NCBI GenBank assembly: GCA_035610365.1
Contig: CM069434.1
Location: 98,816,806 to 98,880,805, forward strand
Reading direction: 5' to 3'
Length of the DNA stretch: 64,000 nucleotides
Origin: Aquatica leii
Taxonomy: Eukaryota > Arthropoda > Insecta > Coleoptera > Lampyridae
In this document: piece after piece, positions 55,874 to 64,000 of the stretch
Position numbering within the stretch: position 1 is the first letter of the stretch
Layout of the letters: each line of letters opens with the position of its first letter
Position numbers and translations under genes: made by a program
The notes under the pieces: model-generated
Database searches by the model: none
Seen by the model: the letters and a program-made list of their open reading frames with translations, nothing else
What the model was told of the DNA's origin: nothing

Positions 55874-58800
55874 ATGAGTAACGGTAAAGACAACGATACT
55901 ACGAGTAAATTTAGCGCAGGATCTATAGAAGTAGACTTATTTAAAAGGAAAAGAGAAAAAAGCGAAAGTCATAGCGAGAAAATAGAAGCCCTAGAAAATC
56001 AAAGAAAAGTAACCAAAGTAATGCAAAGAACTCCTCCAAACAAAAGTACAGAAAACAAAAAGTTATCAGTAAGTGAAACTGAATACAATATGGAAAAGCT
56101 AGAACAGTTAATGGAAAAAATGGCCCTACAAATAAATGACATTAAAGAGGAAGTTAAAAGTACTAGAATGGACATAAGAGGTACACATAAACAAATGAAA
56201 AAACAGGAAGAAGAGATAAAAACTCTAAGAGAGGAATTAAAAAGGAGAGACGAAAGCTGGCAAATTGAAAAATATGAACTACAACAAGAAATTAAAATAT
56301 TAAAGAAAAGATTAGAAGCGCAAGAAAAAAAGAGTAAGAAAAACAATAGAATAAGTAAAGGAACTACGGCACAAGACAATAACCGCAAAGAATGGGAAGC
56401 AGAGATAAGTAAAAAAGAAACGGGGGCTACAATTGAAGTAGAAACGGCTTACAAGATAGGAAAACAAGAACCGAAAATGGTAATTGCAAAACTCAAAAAC
56501 TTTGAACAAAAGATGGAAGTAATTAAAAACAAGTACAAATTGGGAGGCAAAAATATCTATATTGACAGCGATCACACCTACGAAGAGCTAAAAACTCAAG
56601 CAATAATAAGGAAAATTGCCAAGGAAGAAAAGAATAAAGGAAACAGTATAAAAGTGAGTTACAAAAAGCTAGAAATAAATGGTGAGAAGTACATATGGAA
56701 TGAAGAAAAGAATGGAAATACAACGACAAAAATTGCTAACGAAATGGACACGATAAGAGAAAACGGAAAAATAATAAAACAAGAGAAAGAGATAACTGTA
56801 AATTCGTCTAATGGAAACGGAGTTGGAATAAATAGAAAGAGAAAAGAGTTAGTACAGGAACTACAAAAATTAACAACTAAACAAAGACACATAACTAAAG
56901 CAAAAGAAAAAGATCAAGGTAAGGTACAACTTGAGAACTATATGGGAAACGGAGAAATAAGCAAAGATGAAAAACGCAAAAAGAGCACAAATATATCAGA
57001 TATACATAAAAATGAAAATAGGAAAATTAAAGTTGACATGAATGATTGGCAAAATAAAATAAACATAAAAAATAAAACAAAAAACGAAAGTAGACTATTA
57101 AGGGTGGCAACATGGAACGTAAGAGGTCTGTTGGGAAAAGAAGAAGAGTTAATACAAGAATTCGAAGAATCAAATCTAGATATTTTGGCAATAAGCGAAA
57201 CAAAGAAAAAGGGATATGGAGAAATAACAACTCAAAAAGGTCATGTATTAATATATAGCGGGGTAAGTTTAGAATCAAGAGCAAAAGAAGGGGTAGGGTG
57301 CATAATAAAAAATGAATGAGTAGGAAGCATACAGAAATGGAATCACATCTCACCGAGAATCTTAAGAATTATAATGCAATTAGACAATCAAAATAAAACA
57401 AACATTATAATAGCATATGGACCAAACGAAGATGAAACAGTGGAGAAAAAAGATGCGTTTTGGGAAGAACTAACAGGTGTGGTAGATGAACTCAAAGATA
57501 GGATCGTACTATTAGGAGACTTAAATTGCAGAGTTGGTAAAAAGAAAAACAGCACAGAGAATGTTATAGGAAAATACGGCGAAGAACATAGAAATAATAA
57601 TGGCAAAAGATTAATCGAATTTTGTATTCAAAACGATTTGTTGATAATGAACGAGTTCTTTAAGCATAAAGATATTCACACGTTTACAAGAGTGGTAGAA
57701 AGTAGAAAAGAAAAATCAGTTATAGACTATGTACTAACAAATACTTGTTTTAAAAAAGAAGTGACGGACGTAAAAGTTAGAAGGAGCCCAGAAATTAATA
57801 GCGACCACTACTTATTAGTAGCTAAAATAAGAATCAAAATAGGAAAACAAGAAAAACAAAAATTGAACTTAAGCAAAACAGAAAGAAACGAAGTAATAAA
57901 AACATACAAATTAGCAAACAATCAAACTGTAAAAGAATACAAAGAAAAGACGGAAAAGATATTAACGCAGACAAAAAACGAGTGGAAAACAAAAACGGTA
58001 GAACAGTTATGGCAAAGTTTTAAAGAAACTGTTTTATGTGTTGCAAGACAAACATGCGGAGTAGCTTCTACAACTCACAAAAAGAATCAAACAAGATGGT
58101 GGAACGAAGAGATTAAAACGCAACTCAAAATAAAGAAACAAAAATGGAAAAAATATTTGCAAAAAAAGACACAAGAAAATTACGCAGAATACCAAAATGA
58201 AAGGAAAAAAGCCAAGAATATGGTCATGGACGCAAAAAGAAAAACGTGGAGCGAGTTTGGAAATAAAATGGAAGAAGACAGTAAAACAAATCAAAAACTA
58301 TTCTACAATGTACTGAAGAACTTGAGAAAAAAAAAAGAACAATACAATAAAATACATTAAAAATGACAACGGAGAAGTGCTGAAAAACGACAACGACATA
58401 ATGGAAAGATGGAGACAATACTTTGAGAAATTGTTAAACGTAGAGAATACAACAGGAACAAATACAACATGGCAAGAAGAGGTACAGGAAGACAAAAAGA
58501 GTGAAGGCATAAGTATGAGAGAAGTGACACAAACAATCAAGGCAATGAAAAAAGGAAAAGCCGCGGGATTTGATAAAATAAAACCAGAAATGATCGTACA
58601 CTTAGGAGAGCACGGCAAAATGATGATAAAAGAAATATTTCAAAAAGCTTGGGAAGAAGGAAAAGTACCAGATGATTGTAAAGTGGGAATTATGATACCC
58701 TTGTACAAGAAAGGAGACAACAGGAATTGCGAAAATTATAGAGGCATTACACTATTAAGCACAGTCAGAAAAATGTACGAAAGAATGTTGGACAGTAGAT

Positions 58801-60035
58801 TACGACGGATAATAGAACCTCAACTAGAAGAAGCCCAAAGTGGATTTAGAAAAGGAAGAAGTATACAGGACCACATTTTTACCATAAAACAAATTATAGA
58901 AAAAAGTAGAACGATGAACGTAGATGTATATATGGCCTTTATAGACTTAGAAAAAGCGTTCGATAAAGTACCCAGAAAAATAGTGTGGGAAAGTCTGAAA
59001 CGGCGAGGAGTAGATTATGGTTTGAGAAAAGCAATTCAAAGCACCTACGAAAACAATAAAAACTATGTACGAACTGGTAACATGCAATCAACAGAATTCA
59101 CAGCAGGAGATGGATTAAAACAAGGAGGTATACTGAGTCCAACACTATTTATTATCGTCATGGATGACATTATAAAAGTAATAAAAAACCATGTTAACAA
59201 GATGAATATAGGATACTGGAGATTAAAAGCAGTGAGAATATCAGAATGTGCTTTTGCGGATGACCTGATGCTATGCGCGGCGGGAGAAAAACAATTGGAA
59301 GAAAATTTAAAAACATGGACAAGAGCATTGACAAAGCGAAATATGAAAATAAACGAAAACAAAACCAAGGTAATGATGATTGGAAAACAAAAGAAAAATG
59401 TCAGTATAACAATAGAAGGAAAATCGTTAGAACAAGTACAGTCGTTTAAGTACTTAGGAGTTATAATAGATGAACAAGGAAACATTGAAGCAGAAATAAA
59501 CGAAAGGGTACAATCGGCAGCTAATATGTATCACACGCTAAAACAAACATTCATAGGAAAAAAGGAAATATCAACAAAAACGGAAATTACTATTTACAAG
59601 ACAATATTCAGACCTATTTTGATCTTTGGTAGTGAAAGTTGGGTACTAAATAAAAGACTAAAAAGTAAACTACAAGCGATGGACATGAAATATTTAAGAC
59701 GGGTTAAGGGAGTGACGCGATTAGACAGAATAAAGAACGAGATAGTGAGAGAAGAACTAAAAGTAGTGTCAGTGTTAGACAAAATTGAAGAACAACAGTT
59801 AAAGTGGTTTGGACATTTGTGTAGAGTAAACGAAGAAAGACCGGTAAAGAACATATGGGAAGCAAAAACTATAGGGAAGAGAACAAGAGGACGACCGAGA
59901 AAGACTTGGAACGACGAAATCGCACAATTACTAAACAATAGAAAAATCAGATGGGAAGAAGCAAAACGATTGTCTCACAATAAAAAAGAATGGAGTAAAA
60001 TTGTATATATAAAGGTTAGTCATAGTTTGTGTTGA
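55874..60035 (+). pseudogene. LINE polyprotein: coiled-coil ORF1-like region, APE endonuclease and reverse transcriptase in one frame
   Basis: The first ATG (MSNGKDNDTTSK) opens a frame of about 1390 codons, broken by TGA at 57317-57319 and by a shift in an A-run at about 58330-58375. N-terminal part: long coiled coil (YNMEKLEQLMEKMALQINDI through to about residue 165), then an L1-ORF1-like RNA-binding region (AYKIGKQEPKMVIAKLKNFE). Endonuclease: LLRVATWNVRGLLGKEEELI, ILAISETKKKG, IIIAYGPNEDE, IVLLGDLNCRVG, VIDYVLTN and INSDHYLLV. RT (58377-60035): PLYKKGDNRNCENYRGITLL, SGFRKGRSIQDHIF, AFIDLEKAFDKVPR, GLKQGGILSPTLFIIVMDDI and CAFADDLMLCAA (FADD active site). C-terminus: LKWFGHLCRVNEER and RGRPRKTWND. 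Catalytic residues are retained. Having the ORF1-like domain in frame with ORF2 is notable. Confidence 0.85.
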
Positions 60036-60190
60036 TTGTGTAAACATAATTATAATAGTAGCATAGTAATAAGTTCAGAATGTAAAGATTAGTTTAGACA
60101 TTTTTCTAAGAAAATAGTTTTAAGTTAAAGTTTAAATTAGATGTAAATATGTTATACCTTAACACCTTAACTGGTAAATAAGGAAATGAT
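60036..60190. other. Short AT-rich spacer (LINE 3' end)
   Basis: Probably the 3' UTR of the preceding LINE. No tail repeat is obvious before the mariner TIR. Confidence 0.5.
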
Positions 60191-61217
60191 TATAAAGGGT
60201 GGGGCAGTCAAACCTGCATTTTTGAAAACGGCTAGAGAGAGAGAGTGAAAGTGGGCGGAATAAGTTGACAAGGTTACCGTTGCGTTCCCCACTTCAAAGC
60301 GTTTCAGTAGCCATGGAACAGTGGACCAAGCACAACGGTCGTTCGCCGTGAAAGCATTTTATCAAAGCGGTAGTTATGCAGCCGCTCAACGCCGCTTCTG
60401 GACTCATTTCCAGATAAATCGTAATCGGCCGGTACCTTCTGTTAACTCAATAAAATTATGGGTACAAAATTTTAAAAACATCGGTGAAACAAGAAACAGA
60501 AGAGGTGGCAGTGCGAACTCGCGGCAATGTTGAACGTATAAGAACCGTTGTGTCAACAAGCCTTCGGAGATCAGCGCGCCGCCAGAGTGTTGCACTTGGG
60601 ATTTCACACAGGACTGTCAGAAGGATTTTGAGGTTAGATTTGCACTATCACCCCTACAAAATTCAAGTGGTTCAGGCTTTAAATGATAACGATTTCGCTG
60701 TTTTGTGAAACGTTTTTGGAAATGATTGAAGAAAATGCGGAATGTGTCCACTCGCTCTGGATGAGTGACGAGGCGCATTTCCATCTCTCAGGCTATGTAA
60801 ACAAACAAAATTTTAGGTATTGGAGTAATGAACACCCTCATGAAATCCATCAAAAACCTCTTCATTCGACCAAGGTAACAGTTTGGTGCGCAATGTCTTC
60901 AACGGGAATCATAGAGCAAAGTTTTCCAAGAACGGCCTCATACACTTGAAGAACTGAAGGCGAGAATCCGTCAGGAGATCGGAAGAATCTCTCAGAATAT
61001 GCTGCGTGATGTAATGAACAATTTTAGACATCGCCTGCAAGAGTGCATCGATCGAGATGGAGGACATCTTAATAACGTTATTTTTAAAAAATGAATAATG
61101 TTTCTTAAATGCTTTTTAACGCAGATTAACATGGTATCAACATAATTTTTAAAAATGCAACCGTTTATTTCTTACAGTAATTTCAAAAATGCAGGTTTGA
61201 CTGCCCCACCCTTTATA
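60191..61217 (+). mobile_element. Internally deleted mariner-like element with perfect 37-bp TIRs
   Basis: TATAAAGGGTGGGGCAGTCA, then AACCTGCATTTTTGAAA at 60191-60227, is a perfect reverse complement of 61181-61217, with TA at both edges. Inside is a transposase gene missing its middle. The total length, about 1 kb, is below that of complete relatives. Confidence 0.9.
60313..61094 (+). pseudogene. Mariner-like transposase, deleted and frameshifted
   Basis: The ATG at 60313 (MEQWT) leads, after a frame change, into QAQRSFAVKAFYQSGSYAAA and VNSIKLWVQNFKNIGETR, the first helix-turn-helix. The next frame reads NVERIRTVVSTSLRRSARRQ and LGISHRTVRRILRLDLHYHP, the second HTH. The third frame reads LWMSDEAHFHLSGYVNKQNF (first catalytic Asp) and HSTKVTVWCAMSS. 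The segment that should hold the second and third catalytic Asp is deleted. The C-terminus ELKARIRQEIGRISQNMLRD, then LQECIDRDGGHL, resumes at about 60950. Dead, although the TIRs could be mobilised in trans. Confidence 0.85.
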
Positions 61218-61377
61218 TATATATAGATTGCTAATCTGGTCCACCAACCCTCCTTCTTTATTTGTGCTTGGGACCGGCAGTGACAATTGCAAAGCTACTC
61301 AATCCACCCTGCAACTGCCTCAGAGGCATTAATATTAATTTGGTGGTAAAGACTATAAAAGTTCTAATTGATTGTCT
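61218..61377. other. Spacer or possible intron before the P-like catalytic region
   Basis: Non-coding. It ends TTGATTGTCTTCAG, a reasonable 3' splice site directly before the P-type coding region. Confidence 0.4.
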
Positions 61378-62605
61378 TCAGATTCTGACACAACCCTTTT
61401 GCGTTCTGTGAATGTTACAAGATCAGTCCATATAGCAGCTAAAGCAAAACGTTTCTATGAGCATGCCCAAAAATATAAACTACTTGCAAATATCGGTAAA
61501 AGGAAGATTCTAAATTATCGCGAGCGCCCGAAACTTCCCAATCAATCTGGTAATTTGTCAAAAAAATCAGGTTTACAACCAGAAATGTACAACTTCTGTT
61601 TACGACAACCTGCTAAAAAACCCACCCTAAGAGCTATCGTTTCACATTTGAAGAAAAAGTCATTGCTTTAGCATTGTATAGTCAGGAAGAGCTTATAGGT
61701 TCACGTCAAAATTGTTTATGCTACCTAGTCGTAAAACAGTAATGACATTGTTAAACATAATTCCAGTAGATGATGGTTTATTTGCTTGACAATTTAAAAT
61801 TATCTGCCAAGAATTTATCTATTAGAGATAAATGCTGCACGCTAATCTTTAATGAGATGTCGTTGATGCCTAGCATCACATACAATAAACATCTCGATAG
61901 ATTTGATGGTTTTGAAAGTGGAAATTTTCTAAACTTAGCTGATCATGTATTAGAATTTATAGTTAGGGGAATTTTTAAGAAGTGGAAACAAGCAATTTCT
62001 TTTACATATTCCAAGGGTACTACAAAAATTAATAATTTAAAAACACAAATTATTTCAACAATAAAAACAGTCCGTGCCGCTGGCTTGAATGTAGTTGCTA
62101 TAGTGTGTGATCAAGGAGCTACAAATCGAGCAGCAGTGAATAGCATGATACAACACGCTAGAGAAAAATCATAAAATTTAATTTAATTTGGAAAAAATTA
62201 ATAATCATACGCTACCCAACAAAGTCTATACTGGTAGACCATTATCTAAAAATGCTACAAGTTACTTTGCTGGATATATTAGTAAAAAAATATGCAAAAA
62301 GTTTATGATAAATCAAAAAAATTATTGAAATATTGTAGAGTAACGTTTACAGTAAGCCTAAGACTTTCCCAAGTTTTTGTTAATAAATTATTTTTTTAAA
62401 ACCAATGTTAAAAAATCAATAATCTTATGTTTAAAACATCATGTGCAGTGCACTTTTATTTATGAGCATAAACAAGCACTGATTGATTTTATTATTAATT
62501 TTTGTATTCAATTTTGTTTGTTCTATTTTAGCAAATGTGTTAATAGAATACTTTTGGGTAGAGATACTCGCCGTACAATATATAAAAATCCAATTTTTGT
62601 TTAAG
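61378..62605 (+). pseudogene. P-element/THAP9-like transposase, catalytic region (decayed)
   Basis: 61378-61671 encodes HIAAKAKRFYEHAQKYKLLA, then LRAIVSHLKKKSL. After frame changes, FMLPSRKTVMTLLNIIPVDD runs into LSIRDKCCTLIFNEMSLMPS (61810-61880), FLNLADHVLEFIVRGIFKKW, KQAISFTYSKGTTK and LNVVAIVCDQGATNRAAVNS (to 62174). Further pieces are GRPLSKNATSYFAGYISKKI (about 62240) and HHVQCTFIYEHKQALIDFII (about 62440-62500). These are the RNase H-like DDE core and C-terminus of P-element transposases: the D of FNEMSL-type and CDQGATN blocks, and the KKWKQ motif. Several frameshifts and stops. The THAP part may be at 53462-53870. Confidence 0.8.
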
Positions 62606-62639
62606 CAAAAAACTATAAAAACAAATAAAATTTTATACA

Positions 62640-63240
62640 TATGTACTGTTTAATTTGTGAAATTCTAGTTTAATGTAGCACTGTTTTTCGGGTGTTGCCG
62701 CGTCACAAAACTTTCTCTTAACGTTTTGCTGATCATGCTGTCAGCTTCTTCAGAACATTTCTAAATACTAATGTTATCATCTTGCGTTCCTTGTTATATA
62801 CCGTCTTACAGCACCGCTTCGCTGATCCGTGTCCGTTCTGGTCTGTTGATTTGCGTTCATAGACGTCTCGTGACTTCTTGCATGTTCTTCACGCAGCGTA
62901 GATCTCCATGTGTTGCTTAATCTGTATCCATCCTCACGATTAAAATTGTTAGAATTTTTCATTATTTTTAGTGATCCGAGTATTATTCGCTGGTGATAGT
63001 GTCTGCTTCGTGCTAATACCTTTACGTTCCCGTAATCAATTCGGTGATCTCCATTCTCATGTAAGTGTTCCGCTACTGCAGATTTGTTCGTGCGCCTGAG
63101 TTGAGCGTCTCGTTGATGTTCTTTAACCTTGCACTAAATGCTCCTCTCTGTTTGGCCGATGTAACTCTTGCCGCACATACATTCTAATTTGTATATACCT
63201 TTAGTGTGTAGTCTTGGGAGTTGATCTTTATTAGGAGGTA
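62640..63240 (-). pseudogene. Penelope-like element: GIY-YIG endonuclease region
   Basis: The minus strand at about 63205-62960 reads LHTKGIYKLECMCGKSYIGQ, TERSI, a stop, then KVKEHQRDAQLRRTNKSAVA and EHLHENGDHRID. GIYKL...SYIGQT is the GIY-YIG nuclease motif, fused C-terminally to RT in canonical Penelope-like elements. 62962-62777 continues to the C-terminus (NNFNREDGYRLSNTWRSTLR). The stop after TERSI breaks it. Confidence 0.85.
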
Positions 63241-64000
63241 TAAGCTGATCTATTTTCTTCACTGTGTTGTAACGTGTAGTGATGTTTTTCTTTCCTAGAA
63301 CCCTTTCTAGTCTGTCAGTGACTCCGGCAACGTAGGGTAAGTAGCATATGTTTCTGACGGTGTCTCCGCAGCAACCTCAGCTTGCTTCTCCTTCTTCTTA
63401 TGTGGTTTTATAAATTTTTTGTTGCAGCCATTTTTTGATAAGAGCGTCCTTTATGTGTTTGATTTCCTCCGGCTTGTGTTCTTCGTCACAAATTTTCTCG
63501 GCTCTTCTTAGAAGTGTGTTGATGAGGGATCTCTTCTGTTGTGGATGGTAATGAGAGGATGCGTATAGATACCGGTCTGTATGTGTTTCCTTGCGGTATA
63601 AGCTATGACTTAGCCTGTTGTTGTTTGTGCGTGTTACCAGAACGCGAACGTCTAGAAAGGGCAGCGTTTTGTTCTTTTCGATCTACATGGTGAATTTGAT
63701 ACTGTCGTGGTATCGATTGATATGTTGAAGAAAACTTTGTAATTCTTCCCGTCTATGAGGTCATACGACAAAACACAACAGTCCACGTATCTGTACCGGC
63801 ATTTCGGTTTCCGCTCGCTTGAGTTGATACCTTCTTGTTCGAAAGCTTTCATGAAGATGTTGACTATTACTGGTGACAGTGGTTGCGCCATTCTTTTGTT
63901 CATAGAACTCACTATTCCACAGGAAGTAGGTTGACGTTAAACAGAGTCTGGCCAAGTCGATTAAATCTTCTTGTAAACCTCGTGGCACTAGTTGTTGTCT
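63241..64000 (-). pseudogene. Penelope-like element: reverse transcriptase, cut by window end
   Basis: The minus strand from 64000: LQEDLIDLARLCLTSTYFLW and NSEFYEQ, a frame change, then RMAQPLSPVIVNIFMKAFEQ (63912 on) and CRYRYVDC, where the active-site YVDD has become YVDC. Then come LPFLDVRV-like, LYRKETHTDRYLYASSHYHP and QQKRSLINTLLRRAEKICDE (about 63670-63480), and a linker NICYLPYVAGVTDRLERVLG (about 63350-63290). This is the RT of telomerase-like Penelope elements. The N-terminal half is outside the window. Inactive by the YVDD change and frame breaks. Confidence 0.85.

Noticed and set aside
55999-58618. Many minus-strand Phe/Ser-rich open frames opposite the plus-strand LINE
   Set aside because: They are antisense shadows of the A-rich LINE coding strand, which carries clear domains.

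Overview
This is eukaryotic nuclear DNA, AT-rich and full of transposons, and almost certainly from an insect. The host genes are an insect-type facilitated sugar/trehalose transporter with a 52-nt intron, a TRPC/TRPgamma-like channel, and a class I ribonucleotide reductase small subunit. The mobile DNA (R1-like and CR1-like LINEs, Ty3/gypsy elements, P, Merlin, mariner, Penelope) is typical of insects. I cannot name the species. I see no rRNA, tRNA, CRISPR or operon structure.

Only three genes look like intact host genes. RnrS (942-2048, +) has one coding exon and a palindromic E2F-type site upstream. A TRPC-family channel (30128-32536, -) is intronless but open over 802 codons. A Tret1-like transporter (51404-52901, +) has two exons and all family motifs. 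They are unrelated and lie far apart, with transposons between them.

Layout. 1-2.4 kb: RnrS and a possible small MITE. 2.6-6.3 kb: an R1-like LINE on the minus strand whose reverse-transcriptase region has been replaced by a GC-rich block. 7.4-7.7 kb: a Merlin transposase fragment. 7.7-14.65 kb: a LINE relic split by a 5.5-kb Ty3/gypsy element (8800-14315). The gag-pol of that element is decayed, but a TARG1/OARD1-like macrodomain ORF stays open downstream of integrase and runs into the LTR. This is the most interesting item in the window. 17.5-29.9 kb: two related deleted gypsy-like elements that keep gag and an integrase zinc finger, with long repeated non-coding 3' regions. 30.1-32.5 kb: TRPC. 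33.1-35.3 kb: a mariner-like transposon with TIRs of about 370 bp, followed by a 24-bp minisatellite.

38.1-50.3 kb: a satellite array with a monomer of about 170 bp, interrupted by a nearly intact CR1-like LINE (41286-45216) and by a 2-kb DNA transposon (47908-49908) that itself holds a TATCGATA-rich block and another insertion. 51.4-52.9 kb: the sugar transporter. 53.4-62.6 kb: a P-element-like gene in two pieces (THAP end and catalytic domain), apparently separated by two LINEs in opposite orientation and an internally deleted mariner. 62.6-64.0 kb: a Penelope-like element with a GIY-YIG endonuclease, cut by the window end.

Most element ORFs are broken. Coordinates of degraded pieces are approximate, and family names rest on motifs read by eye, not on database searches.
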